64,000 bases of DNA from the NCBI GenBank assembly GCA_963920765.1, contig OY987245.1:23018727-23082726 (forward strand), written 5' to 3'. Shown here one piece after another: positions 47,077 through 58,734 of this stretch. Within the stretch, counting starts at the first letter, position 1; every line of letters begins with the position of its first letter. The DNA comes from Ulota crispa. Its lineage: Eukaryota > Streptophyta > Bryopsida > Orthotrichales > Orthotrichaceae. The translations under genes were made by a program, and so were the position numbers. A model generated the notes under the pieces. That model had not been told where the DNA came from. It ran no database searches and saw only the letters and a program-made list of their open reading frames with translations.

Positions 47077-47501
47077 GTTAAAGAGAGATTTCCAAGGTGG
47101 GTCCATGTATGAAATGCACTTGGCATGTAAAGTTTGCAGATAGTGAAGCACACGAAATATTGCACTTAGGTTGCCTCATACCAATTTCTTGAAAATTTAC
47201 AATATACAAATACTTATTGTCACTATAGTATTTTTCATCAGTAATTATTGTAGTAATATATTTTAAAGGGCTTGACAACAACAAAAACAACAAAGGCGTG
47301 GATTTTTTTTGTATCATAGTTGAAGTTGTAAACCATGTGAAATCTTAATATCTAGAAACTTGCATACAGGTATGCCTCCATGTGGTCTAGCAATGAATAA
47401 TGAGATAACTTTTCAAGATAAGGGAATCTAATCACCAAGGCAACTTACTTGTCAAGGCAATGCAAATTCAATATTTATTGTATGGTATTGCTTTGGTTTT
47501 A

Positions 47502-48104
47502 GGGAGAATTTCATGGATACCCTTGAACTTTGTTTTATTTTCATAGATACCCTTGCTTTTTCAAGAATATCGCAAATATCCTTGGATCCTTGGATAAAAA
47601 AATTTAGGCATTTGTTTTGTTGTGCATGCCACTTCCCTTCTTCCTTTGGGTGCACGCATAACAAGAAAAACATAGTGTGTGCACAAAGGGAGAAGGAAAT
47701 GACATACATAACTAAACAAACACCCTAATTAGTTTGGTCCAAGGATATATGTGATGTTTTTGAAAAAGCAAGGGTAGTGTTTTTTTTTTGGCTGACATAC
47801 GGCACATGCCCTTCCAATGATGGAGAATTTTGTGAGGAAAGGAAACCCACTAACTTAATTTCTGACATGTTGGCCTCATGAGGCCAAAAAAAAACTTGAG
47901 CAAGGGTATATATGAAAATATTGCAAACTTCAGGGGATATCACTACAAGTAAATGGTGTCCAAATTGACTAAATGTGTCCAAATTAATAGAAAAGTGTTC
48001 TAATTGACAAAAAAATGTCCTACTTGACATGTCCTCACTGACCCCAAAAAAAAAAAATGACCAAATTAACAGTGCTCCATTGTAGTGATCCGTGAAATTT
48101 TCCC
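47502..48104. mobile_element. Tourist-like MITE with GGGAAAATTT ends, copy 2, compound
   Basis: Ends GGGAGAATTTCATGGATAC and inverted GGGAAAATTTCACGGAT; flanks TTA and TTG. It carries a nested CACTA element (47941-48087). Its right end lies near the likely promoter of the DUF688-like gene. Confidence 0.85.
47941..48087. mobile_element. CACTA-ended MITE, nested, 147 bp
   Basis: Ends CACTACAAGTAAATGGTG and inverted CACTACAATGGAGCACTG. The interior repeats CCAAATTGAC-like words several times. It interrupts the subterminal part of the host MITE between GGGGATAT and ATCCGTG. Confidence 0.85.
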
Positions 48105-49280
48105 TTGGTTTTACAGGGGTATTGATTTGTGGAGACTGTTATATACCGGAAAACTATGACGAGCATGGTATTCATACGTGGTAGTCGTATTTGATATCCA
48201 TACGCAGTAGTTGCATTTCGTATATACGGGGTACATCTACACGATACTTGTAAGAGATGGTTGAGTACAGGAGTGCTTAATGAAGGCCGTCAACAGCTCT
48301 CTCCTCCGCAGTAATTGATCGCCGCAGCCACTACGCTCTCCCCTGCTCTGCCTCCTTGCAGCCGCTTCCCAACGACCGTCTCTCTCCTTTCTGCACCCGC
48401 GCTTGCATCAATTGCAGGTTTAAGCTTACAACCGAAGCAGTCAAGCAACACTGAAGATTTTTTTTCTTTTCTTGCTCCTCCTCTTCCCGGACTAAACAGA
48501 GGAATTAACTTAAGCCTTGCTCGGAACGATAGCCTAATGAATTGAAACAGGTTTACACAAGACGGATGCATTGATCGCTTCACCGAATTGCAGATCTTTG
48601 TCAAATCGGGTTTCTATTTCTATGCTGTTGCGGCGTCCGTGGTGCTTGTTTGTTTCGGTGAGTCGATTGCTTTGCGAAAGAGTTATGGCTTACGTTCTTT
48701 ACTTCGTTCAGGTGTAAGTTTCTTGCGCAATTAAGTTTGCATTCGTGGTCATCGAACTGACAGAAAGAGCTGTTGACAGGTGGCTTGCTTTGAATGCGTT
48801 TCAGAAATTGTGAATTGTTGTTTGTTGTACGGGTTGAGTAACAGCTATGAGGTGTGTAATTGGTGATTTCAGGTTTCCGGTCTGTTCGGCGATTGCGCGG
48901 TGAAAGAGTTGTGGTGTTAAGTTAGTCCCAGGGGTACAGATGATAGAAGCAAGCGGTTAATCTGTGTGTTTGTAGAAGTTTCTTTCACTTTGTAATTTAA
49001 AAGTGATATGAGCGGGAAAAGTCTGGCTGTAGTAGCGTTGAAACTTGGAGCAATTTTGTGTGAGGATTTTGTATTTGAAGAAGGCGACCTGTGCCTAGCC
49101 GGTTCAAGAAGCCGACGATTGGAATTCTGGAAAGCGATGGTGGTGTGAGTTTGCTATACTGGTAGCTGTTGTCGAATTGTAGATGCAGGTTCAGCTTCTA
49201 TTGGCTGATCGAGTGCTGTAGGGTTTGTAGTACGGGTGAAGAGATGAGTGAGTGAGTAGTGTAGTACGTCCATTGCAACG
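48105..49280 (+). promoter_or_regulatory. Promoter region and probable 5' leader of the DUF688-like gene
   Basis: TATA-like words occur at 48139 and 48222. Between them is a two-unit repeat of the type CATACG-GTAGT-G-ATTT (about 48170-48225). From 48290 the DNA becomes CT-rich and GC-richer, as in a plant leader. A 5' intron is plausible: a donor-like GTGTAAGTTT near 48713 and acceptor-like GATGCAG near 49189. An in-frame TAG upstream of 49281 with no ATG between supports the start. Transcription start and leader intron are inferred. Confidence 0.4.
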
Positions 49281-52200
49281 ATGAGTACGGGCGTGGGATT
49301 GATATCGAGAGGCAGGAGTCAAGATTCAGAGGCTTCTCTTCATAACGTCGACGTGCACATGGAAGGTGTGACACTGGATGCCTTTGAGACTCAACTCTTG
49401 CGCTTGCAGAGGATAGACGTTGAAGCGGCGAGTGGCTGGACTCCAGCTCGACACAGCACATCCTCTTGCTCTGGTGTTGAGCGGCGGGAGCTTGATAATG
49501 TACGGTGGAAAAGCTTACATTTGCGAAATGAAAATATGGCAGTCAACTTCGACGGAAGTTTTCGGTCAGAGGACAGCGAGATTCTTGCTCTTTGGGAAGA
49601 GAAGTCGGAAGCTGGTCTTGACCGACTTGGAGGAAGGCGGGGGAAGGCGATCTCGACAGATGCAGGGCGAATAAAGCCCGTAGGATCAGGATCTCCGTGG
49701 CGAGAATCTGTAAGTAATGCTGTGAAGATGATTGAAAGCTTTTCTCATGCGATGGTGAACAACAAAGAGAAGCAGCGATCCACATGGCCGCGTTGCTCAC
49801 CGATTCATCCCAAAGCTGCTGGTGTGGAAAGCCCGCGTCAGTCCATGGACATAAGAGACACTGGCGGTCCATCGCCACAGCGGGAGTTTAAGATCAGGAC
49901 GAACTCTTCGCCGAGGAGGAACAATACTGAGTCGCTCTTGCACAATTCGCCGAAAGCACGGTACAGGTCTCCCTGCACGCGAGGAGAATTCGAGTCCTGT
50001 CCGAGTCCTGTCACAGCTCCGGAGCTGTTCTGCCAAGCTGTGTCTTGTGAGCTCCAACTTGGCTCTTCAATGCCAGTCGATTTCAACTCTCGCAGGAAGG
50101 ACGATGCGAGAGAGTACCGTTCGTTTCGGAGGGATGCGAATCAAGAAACAGGTGTGTCTACGAGTGAAAACGAGTTGAATCGTTCTTGCGTGCAAGCAAA
50201 GCGTCTCAACCATGGAAACCTGAGCAATACTGCCGTCAGCACGATTGAAACGCTAAATCAGAATTATCAAGAAACTCCATCACGGTCTACTCCTATAAAT
50301 GCATCGAACTCGAAAGACGTCTATAGTCCACCAAGAGCATTGTTACGACAATCAACGGCACTCAGTGCAGAAGCAGTTGAAAGAGCATTGCCACCGCGTT
50401 ATTGTTTAGGACGGGGTGAAGGAGCTTTGTCGCGACCATGTTCAAAGCTTAATTCGCAGGCGGTGCCAGATCTCAAGGAGAGGTGTTCCGCACAGTATGC
50501 GGACGAGGCTCTCCTCGATGAGTACGCGCGGGAAGGTGATGAGCAGCAGTCTCGAGCAGAGACATTGACGTCGACTGAGTCAAAGGCTAGCCACAGATAT
50601 TACCAGAGAGTTACCTCCGCGGAGAGAAGCTCTCGATGGAGCTCGAGTGATGGCAGTTATATGGATGCGATTGACTTTGTTGCACCGTCGGCTGCGAGGT
50701 TTCTAGAAGGCTCTGATGGATGCGTTTCGCCTGCCTTGGCTCCTATCAAGACCGAAGGAGCAATTCCGTTTCAATGGGAGAAGGAACCTGGCAAGCCTAA
50801 GAGATATTCAGAAGCTGCCACCGATCAATCCCAAAGCGCCCTTCAGCTTCCTCCTCGTCTCGCATTATCACAACAAAAGCAAGATCCGCGAAACCGGAAC
50901 ATTAAGGTGGCGATGATTGAGACCGACGCCCTCTCGAACTCTCAACCTTCGTCTATGGTGTTCCTTCCCAGAGCTCAATCAAACTCTGAAAGGACCGTCC
51001 AAGCTTCGTCAGAGAGATTTCCCGTCAAGGTCAAATCAAGGTCCGTCGGTGAGGTCAGGACTACTCTTCGTAATGTGCCTCATCAGTCAGAAAATCATGC
51101 TGGAATTGGAGATGCCCGAAGGCAGTGCACTGACGATGCTCCTCAAGCTACATTACCTGCTCATCTATCCGGCAAGCTAAGGCCAACGTCTCCCACGAGT
51201 ATTTTATACGGTCCCGATGATGGAAGCCGGCCGTCTTCAAATCCTTCTCTGTGCTCTGACCATGAAGCGCCTCTGGTCTCCGTAACGATAGCATCGTCTC
51301 TGTCTCATTGTAGCTCGCCTTCCCGTGCATCATTCGACTCCGTTGCAACGACGAGCCCTGAATCTTGTCTTACTTCGCCGCTCCGTGCGAACAGCCGTTG
51401 CAATAGTATCTCGTACACAGATGTGCGCCAAGAGGGACCTCCTCACAGCGGAAATGCACTGGTGAAATTCTACAAGCACGGGAAGCGGTGGATGAACTTT
51501 AAGGGGCAAAATTCCAAGCTCGCGACGATTCCGAGCCCAGAGGTTCGGGGACCAGGCTTCGCCAGTAGGCGGGAAGAGTTGAATGCGGAGCTTGGGAATG
51601 GCACTGTCTTTAAAAGCACGAGTCGACCTCCAATGGAGGAGCGGCGAGCGACTTCAAGTTCTGAGTTTGCTTCTCGTCTAGAGAGCAATTCCTTGCAGAT
51701 TTCTAAGATCGATCAAAGCAACGTCCAAACAGATTGCCGCTTTGCGTCACCCTCAGTCGTACAGGAGGACTTGGGAAATTGGTCTCCAGCATACGCTGCT
51801 ACTCTGGAATTGTTGTCGCCGCTCAGGGAAGTCTCTTCCAAAAAGAAGAATCTCCAAGAGAAGACTTCAGGTCGCTTGACTAGGAAGACAACCCGGCCTA
51901 TTCGAGTGAGAGTGCGAGTGCGAGCTCGATTCCTCGTAAGTTTTTTCTCCCTCTCTGTGTCTACCCTGTTAAAATTCGATGCAAGAAACAGAATGTTAAT
52001 GTGGCATGTTTTTGAATCAGCAAGAGAGTGTGTTTTCTTGTCAACTCTGAAGTACTCGATGACGCCCTGTTTATTCAAAATTAACAAAATTATTTCAGCA
52101 CTTAATCGTTTTGAATAACCACATTTGGTAGAACACTTTGTAGCAGCTTAGCGTAATGGTTCACTTTTGGATCACTGTGACATTTTTGTTGTAGCTAAAA

Positions 52201-53313
52201 TCCTACGCCTTTCAATGCCTAACTTCATCCAAAAGGTCCAGCAAACAGTTCTCTTCTCAGTTTTCTTCTTTTGGCTGAAATTGATGCAAAGACTTTCACT
52301 GAATGTTTTGAAATTCTCTTTTCTTAGGTTCCGATACGCAGAGCTCTCAGGAAGATGTTGTCAAGGTGTGCTTTCCGACGTCACACCCAAAAAGTGAAGG
52401 CGAGAGAGTCGAAATTGCTGTACCATGTGGACTACACTCTCACCCCGGCGGATTTTAGTTTCAAAAAGGTATCTTTCATTTGGTTCAATTTGTGATGCTA
52501 ATTCATCTATGATGAATTGATGAGTACTTGTCTTTTCCTTTCCTTCTCATGTTTATTTGTTGGACAAACCAATATCATCGCAGACCAAACTCTTACGTCT
52601 TTGAAACTACAAATCCACCGTAGTTTTTTCTTCTTTCCATGAGAAAAGGTTGTGAGAGTGGTCCCAACGAATGACGAGTAATGCACAAAGTTTAATAGCA
52701 CCAGATTGAAATTCGCATTCGTTAGGGAGGTGTTTTAGAGGAGTTGCTTCAAAGTTGACTTTCTTTTGCTCATTGATTATCTTCTCGATGCTCTTATCCT
52801 CTACCAATGAATGGTTTTGTGTTTTAATGCTAAACAACTTTAAAATTCAAGAAAGCTTACTATTTTGTGTGTAAACTGAATCCCATTTGCGTTTGTCTCA
52901 TGTAGTATTTACTCTATGCATGATCATTATGTAGGACTCTCAGCATCTTTACCTACATATCTAGATTGCCAGTTTGGGTGGTAATACGCTTGTCTATGTA
53001 GATTTTTCTTGGCAAATATAAGGTCTGCATAAGTCTTGAACAATCAAAATCTAGGTTCTTACATTTTGGTTGGAATCTTGTGATGCAGCCAAATTGAGCT
53101 GTAGCGAAGGACTATGCACTTGGACCTACCTACCATTTTCAGAAATTTTTGACAGCTGAATTCGAGAGATTTTTCGACGGAGGGTCAGAGCTGGCTCCAA
53201 TAGGCAGAGATCCATTGTTTCTTAGAGGCACCCATGCCCCGCACGTCGACTTTGGAGAGTCCTGCATGCTAATGCCCAACCTAGATCTGCTCCCTCTTTC
53301 TTTGGGAGGCTAA
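49281..53313 (+). CDS. DUF688-like plant protein, 988 residues, three coding exons
   Basis: Exons 49281-51935 (885 codons), 52328-52468 (47) and 53143-53313 (56 plus stop TAA). Both introns are phase 0 with GTAAGT/TTAG and GTATCT/TCAG ends. The protein is long, Ser/Arg/Pro-rich and mostly low-complexity, so largely disordered. The diagnostic motif AIPFQWEKEPGKPKR (about residues 492-506) is typical of plant DUF688 proteins. Other likely conserved parts are NALVKFYKHGKRWMNFKG (about 724-741), an Arg-rich stretch RVRVRVRAR before intron 1, the basic exon 2 (RRALRKMLSRCAFRRHTQK), and a C-terminus with EFERFFDGG and NLDLLPLSLGG. The biochemical role of the family is unknown to me; basic stretches might direct it to the nucleus. 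It faces the F-box gene tail to tail. Gene reality is secure; family assignment rests mainly on one short motif. Confidence 0.85.
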
Positions 53314-54019
53314 TTAGCCTCGACACCTGTTTGCATTGAGTTGCGACCTTAACCCATGCACGCTCCGAAAATATCACATACACCTACTTCCTGTTCATCG
53401 TCTCAAGGCAGGAGAGTTATATGTGCCGGAATCCCTTTCGAGCGATCGAACACCGCAATGCGTGGAACGCCTGGTGGGGCCATGTACAGTGGAAGAGTCC
53501 AAACGCCAAAACAGAGCAAATTCCAGACCTCGTGCAGTTGAAATATAGATTGCGATGGCGTTCTAATACAGTCTATGGAGCTGAGGTTGTTGACCCTAAT
53601 GCCGGCTTCGAGTGTCGAGTGAGAAGTTCATTTGCACTGAGTTACATGCGTGCTGTCCGCAAATGGCAGTTCGAAGGGCGCAATTGTTACATAGATGGTA
53701 TCTTCAGTGCCATTGGAGAAGTTCCATGATAGAGTTCTCGACTGTCCAGTATAAAAGAATTTTCCATTTGAGCAGGACGTCAAAAGCTCCTCTCTTTTGT
53801 ACTGATATCGGTCCCTTTGTAGGGGATGGTTCAGCTGCACTTTGATGAAAGGGAACCAAGACCACTGGATTTGGTTCTAACCCTCATGTAAGCATTCCTC
53901 GTAACCAAAAATCAATTGATATTTTGTTTCCTCTCCAGAATTTCCGGCATATATTAGTGAAGTGGTACGCCTTCAATAAGAATTCTGTATTGTAACGTGT
54001 GAAGGCTAGTTATGAATTC
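53314..54019. other. Convergent intergenic region and probable 3' UTRs
   Basis: Between the stops of two convergent genes. The first 500 bases are GC-richer and contain open frames (for example 53421-53729, 102 codons) with no recognised motif, more likely 3' UTR of the DUF688-like gene. An AATAAG at about 53977 could serve as a poly(A) signal. Confidence 0.45.
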
Positions 54020-56187
54020 TTAAACTAAAGCTTCCACCCGGGGTTCATACGCTAAAGTGGTGCAGCGACGAGCAAAGCCATTAATGAACGGGCAACGCGG
54101 CCACCATCGCCACATTCGTCTGCGAATACTGTACACCAACACTCTTCTTCTGGCAATCATGAAGCAAATGAGATCATCATGGCCGAAGTACGTGAACAAT
54201 CTCGTCCCTGTCGCGCGGCACAAAGTTAGGGTTATAGTGCAAACTCGAAATGCTGTAAAAAATAGGGAAAATTTCATGGATACCCTTGAAGTTTGCAATA
54301 ATTTCATAAATACCCCTGTTTTTTTCAGAAATTCCAGTTACCCTTGGATCAAAATTTTCAAGCCTTTTTTGAGTTGTGCATGCCAAGAAAGAACTACTGT
54401 GCTCATAAAGGGAGAAGAGAAGTGGCATGCAGAGCAAAAAAACGCTTTGAAAATTTATGAACTTATTGCAAACTTCAGGGGTATCCATGAAATTTTCCCT
54501 AAAAAACAATTCTTTAAATAGCTCGAAGCACTCGGTACGTTTATACGAGCTACTCTGGAAGGTACACGTACCTGATATATCAATGACGTCTTTAAGAATC
54601 ATTTGTGGCATGGAGTTGAGTTTAAACCATTCCTTGTTGTCTTGTCGCATGGCCCAAATGGTGACCCGCGTCATTCGAAACTGTTCGCTTACAACTTCTA
54701 CCATAAGTAAACGTCCATTGCACTCACAAATCTGCGGTAACATGAGTTGTGTGTCTTGCATTGCAGGCCCTTTCATGTCCGCCCATTGCTCCTGCTCGAG
54801 ATCGTATGCTAGAATGCCATCAAATCCTGACAAGCACAACAGTTTTGTGTAAAGGATGTAAGTTTCTCGTGAAGCTGAAAGTTCCGGATTGCGCGCAATA
54901 TATATTTTTTGTTGTACCAAAGTTTAAACCTAAAAATGTACCTGCGCTGTAGAGGAATCCTTGGCAATGCACCGCACTCGTCTGGTAATGGTGTTGGACG
55001 GGATGCTGGTCGACGTCTTTCCACGTCTTCGTTCTAGAACTGTAAACTTCGGTGATAAGATTCTTGCCGCAAGTAGAGCTCCTCCCTGCTACAACGACCT
55101 TGTATTCTTGCGCCTCCCTGTCCATCACCATTCCTGCATACAGCTCCTCGTTCCTCTAACTCAGTTGAAGGTACGTAGCTACAAACGCTCTCATCACGAG
55201 TCTTGCAAAATTGAATTACAGTAAGCCTTTCTTGTAAGGTAGTAACATCCATAACCATCACTGTACCCATAACCATCACCTCTAAAATCTTGGAAAATCT
55301 GTGGAAGTGCATAGATGTAATTACAAGGATGCACAACATGTGAACATGAAATCTTAGTGTCGGTATTAGCTGCAATTGCAGTCGGCTCTTTAAAAATTCA
55401 TAACTTATTCTCACAGTATCCAAATAATACATTGAAAAGTGCAAACTCATCATTTTTCTCTTCCTAATAGAATCCTATAGCTAGATGTTTATCAATAATC
55501 ATCATGTTCAAATGTTCAAAGCCCTTAATTTGACGGTTATGGGTGCTGCTACCTTAGTTGGAAAACATAGATTAAGCAAAGTGTGGAGAATTGGTTTTGC
55601 GCACCAATAATAGGGAATTTCGAAGAGTTTTTCATCGGAGGGAGCTGCAGCCAAGCTTTGCTCAGAGGATTGCAGACGATCATCTTGTCGTCATGGCGCA
55701 CGCACAACAAGCCACCAGCAGTCGCGACAACTCGGCCCTTCGAGCTTGGCAGGAACCCGAGAGGCAGCATGCACCAGTTATCCGTCTCCCGGTTGAAGGC
55801 GACGCATTCGCGGCTCTCTCCACGGAACAAATACCACGCTGGCACATGACGACGGCGACTGGCTTCTCGCAAACTCGGCGAGTAGAGAATGTTATTGAAT
55901 CTCTTGCAAACGCAGCGGAGCTTGAGTAAGCTGGAGATCGGAAGACACGCCAGAACAGACTCCAGTATGTGGAACGGCAGGTTGCTCCAAATCGCAGGAT
56001 CCATAGCCAGCACCGTTGCCGTTCTTTCCGAATTTTGCACGGCTGTTTTTTCCACTGGAACTGCACTCACAATTGCACCTAACCTACCATCGTTTTCGTG
56101 ATTTGTTCCTACAGGAGTGCTATTCCTCCTGCCAAGCGCTCTATCAACTGCTTCTTGCCACGAACAAGATCCGCTCGCTGAATTCAT
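54020..56187 (-). CDS. F-box protein, plant F-box/kelch type, 420 residues, four coding exons
   Basis: Predicted substrate-recognition subunit of an SCF ubiquitin ligase. Minus-strand exons: 56187-55605, 55133-54942, 54826-54572 and 54252-54020 (stop TAA). All three introns are phase 1 with GT-AG ends, and the frame runs through. The F-box is at about residues 62-106 (IWSNLPFHILESVLACLPIS, then LLKLRCVCKRFNNIL), where it would bind SKP1. The C-terminal part has the repeats usual in this family: CNPLSKAWLQLPPM, GMVMDREAQEYKVVVAG, GILAYDLEQEQWADMKGP, VTIWAMRQDNKEWFKLNSMP, HDDLICFMIARRRVLVYSI and a closing LAYEPRVEALV. The general type resembles Arabidopsis At5g15710-like proteins and UFO; orthology is not established. 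ATG at 56187 is first after an in-frame stop; the second, at 56004 (MDPAIWS), is an alternative start at the F-box. Two introns carry MITEs. Confidence 0.93.
54265..54499. mobile_element. GGGAAAATTT-ended MITE inside F-box intron 3
   Basis: Ends GGGAAAATTTCATGGATACC and its inverted form, arms continuing through CTTGAAGTTTGCAATAA. It makes up 235 of the 319 bases of the intron and ends 12 bases from the acceptor AG (54254-54253). Flanking trinucleotides (ATA, TAA) do not match. Confidence 0.88.
55237..55554. mobile_element. AGGTAGGAGCACCC-type MITE inside F-box intron 1
   Basis: Left end AGGTAGTAACATCCATAACC, inverted right end AGGTAGCAGCACCCATAACC; TA on both sides (55235-55236, 55555-55556). 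It makes up 318 of the 471 bases of intron 1. Confidence 0.9.
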
Positions 56188-57026
56188 CGCAACCGGTTAC
56201 GAGACAAGCCACACCTACCAGCTTGATCAAGGTATGTGACTCACGGTCCGGCACACAAAATATCCAATGCTGCAGCCTCGTTCATGACTTATTATACAGA
56301 AATATCCGCATGCAAACCTTGGGAAAAGAACTCCACATTATCCTTCGCGGCGAAAAAAACTAACACAAGAAATCAACAGGATTAGGATTGCTACTCATTC
56401 CGGAGCAAGAGTGTAAACTGTAATCCTTCCTGATCGACCTCTCCTCTCGACGGAGCATCTCGTGAATAATCTCCCTCTCGACTTAAACACAGAACGCTCT
56501 CCGATCTGCTCAATGCTCCGAAAACTCCGTCAATTCAACTCCGATACTCCAAAACCTCGCTCAAGGATTCAAAACAAACAGCAGCAGCTTGATTGGCTCG
56601 AGGTTTTAATCAAAAAGAAAAGCGCGCAAACGAATTTCGCATGGTTCAAAGTACCGCCGGGCAGACGATAGGTGCGGAAGTGAGGTATGCTTCAATCATT
56701 TTGCAGGAGAAGCTCGGCAAACAGGAATGGCCGGGAGCCGTGTTGTGACATTGCATGTTGTTGTCGTTGTTCTAGAGCGGCAACTTCGAAGCTTTGCAGC
56801 ACGGAACTGGAAGTCTAAGACGTCAAAAACACAAGCCATGCAGCTCAACAGAGTCAGACTTCGAAAAGTAGACGCTCCTTCTGGTGTACGGACCGTAAGA
56901 TCTTCGAGAACCTTTTCGCAGGGTTGCGATGTGTTCCGTCGGCAAAGAGATCTTGCAGAAACGCTCATCACCATTTGTACTTTTCTACTTCTCTTCGGAG
57001 GTGGCCCACGAGTGTTTGTAAACTCT
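56188..57026 (-). promoter_or_regulatory. 5' flank of the F-box gene, GC-richer, with overlapping open frames
   Basis: Probably the leader and promoter of the F-box gene. Open frames exist on both strands at 56696-57038 (103 codons plus, 92 minus) but neither has a recognisable motif, and overlapping long frames are expected in GC-richer DNA. A leader exon or a small divergent gene cannot be excluded. Confidence 0.35.
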
Positions 57027-57693
57027 GGAAAACTTTGAGCCCTCAGAAGAGCCCCCCAATATTTGACCCGGGTATTTGACGAAGCAAGCTATTGTTTGGA
57101 GCTAGGCATGCTAGCATGAGTACAGAAAAAATGACTCATGTTTATCGTTATCTTATATGAAGGACCGTAGCTACACGCACAATCTAAATTAGTACGTCAA
57201 TCTAAAATAGTACGAAGGCCATTGTAATGATAAAATATGTGAATGAACTCACTAGTCACTATCCAAGTACTTCAATGATTTTTACAAATAACAAAGCAAG
57301 CTATTATTTGGGACTAGGCATGCTAGCATGAGTATAGAAAAAATGATTCATGCTTATGGTTATCTTGTATGAAGGACCGTAGCTACATGCACGATCTAAA
57401 ATAGTATAAAGAAATTGTAGTGATAAAATATGTAAATGAACTCACTAGTCACTATCCAAGTACTTCACTTATCCTTACAAATAGAGTAAAATAGAATTCA
57501 TGATTCTATTATGATTCTATTGTACCCCATCTTTGTCCAATGGGGATGGCATAACAATATAACTTTCATGATTGCATTGAACTCAAAGGGTGGGCTGAAA
57601 TAAGGGATTGGTGATTTGTTTGTTGTAATAAGCACATATCTTGGGATCCTTTTTGAGACTTTGGAGGGGGCTTTTTGAGGGCTCAAAATATTC
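57027..57693. mobile_element. MITE with TTTGAGCCCTC ends and an internal tandem duplication
   Basis: Ends GGAAAACTTTGAGCCCTC and inverted GGAATATTTTGAGCCCTC. A segment of about 200 bases is present twice in tandem (about 57083-57290 and 57292-57480; both contain AGGCATGCTAGCATGAGTA and ACTCACTAGTCACTATCC). The sister element at 37632-38652 has one such unit. Confidence 0.85.
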
Positions 57694-58734
57694 CTAATGC
57701 AAAATGCTCTCTTTGAAGGGTGTCATTTCATGGTGTATAGGTGATTGGGAGGAGTGCTAAACAAGAATAGTTTTTTTGATTAGTGTTTATGGAAGCAACT
57801 TTAGCACTAAGTTTGTTTGGTGACTTTCCATTGTTGATCTATTGGTCTTGTTAGAGCTCTAGTTCTATCCTTTCTTGCTTCTATTGATCATTGGCGAGGG
57901 CTATTTGCACCACCCCCTTCCACATGAAAATATCAAACACAAATATCTATAGTTTTGACTCAAGGATCCTTCTCCTACAATCACTTGCTTTTATGAAACC
58001 ACCCCCACCCCCTCATATGGAAGGAGGCCCTAAGAACATCTCCACTTAGAACTAGGAACTAAGTGTATTTTCATCATTTTTTCGGTTCTTCTTGGTTTCA
58101 TGTCCTCCTCTAGCTTGAAATACAATAACAAGAAAGTTTGTAAGGAGAAGGCACATCAAATGGGCAAGATATGTTGCGTAAACATTAGGCAATGATAAAG
58201 TCTAAAATGACCCTCATTAGACTACGTGTCCAGTCACTTGAGCCAACAAGAAGACAGTGAGAAAAAATAATATTTGTTGAAAACGGAATATATTTTTCTT
58301 TTTTTCTTAAAACCAATTTTGTTGACCCGTTTTACATGGAATTTCTATATTATTATTTTTATCAAATTTCACGGTACGTACATGGGTCGTTCAAATTCTT
58401 GGGCTGGGCATTGGGAGTATCAATCATTAAATAAAAAAGGGAATGTTGCTGTTGACTGCGCTTTCAGCTTTGGCGTGGTCCGTGGGGCCGGAGTCTCATG
58501 ACGTGCGTTCCACGTTTTGGATGCAGGAATTGCCGAGCTTGTTGTCAAGGGTGAAGCTGTTGTTGACTTGCAGCAAGCACTGCCAGACAGAGTGAGAGCC
58601 CCTTTTTTTTGGGGTTTTGGCAGAAAGCCAGATTGGCTACGTTATATTTTGAACCGTTGCCCACATGGCGAGTACTTCATATTTGTCAATGAATTGTTGT
58701 GGTTAGGGTTTAATTTTTGTTTTTATTAAGGTAG
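57694..58734. other. Intergenic DNA with one GC-richer patch
   Basis: Bases 58440-58610 are GC-richer and open on the plus strand after an acceptor-like TGGATGCAG (IAELVVKGEAVVDLQQALPD, then RVR). No family or partner exon is recognised, so no gene is called. Confidence 0.35.

Noticed and set aside
3960..48000. LTR retrotransposons or CRISPR-like arrays
   Set aside because: No long terminal direct repeats, primer-binding site, reverse transcriptase motifs or regularly spaced short repeats with unique spacers were seen.
51936..52118. C-terminal extension of the long DUF688-like ORF
   Set aside because: It reads past a consensus GTAAGT donor into intron sequence; splicing to 52328 keeps the frame and gives a more coherent protein.
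53421..53729. 102-codon ORF downstream of the DUF688-like gene
   Set aside because: No family, no splice link to the preceding exon after its stop codon, and other frames are also open; better explained as 3' UTR.
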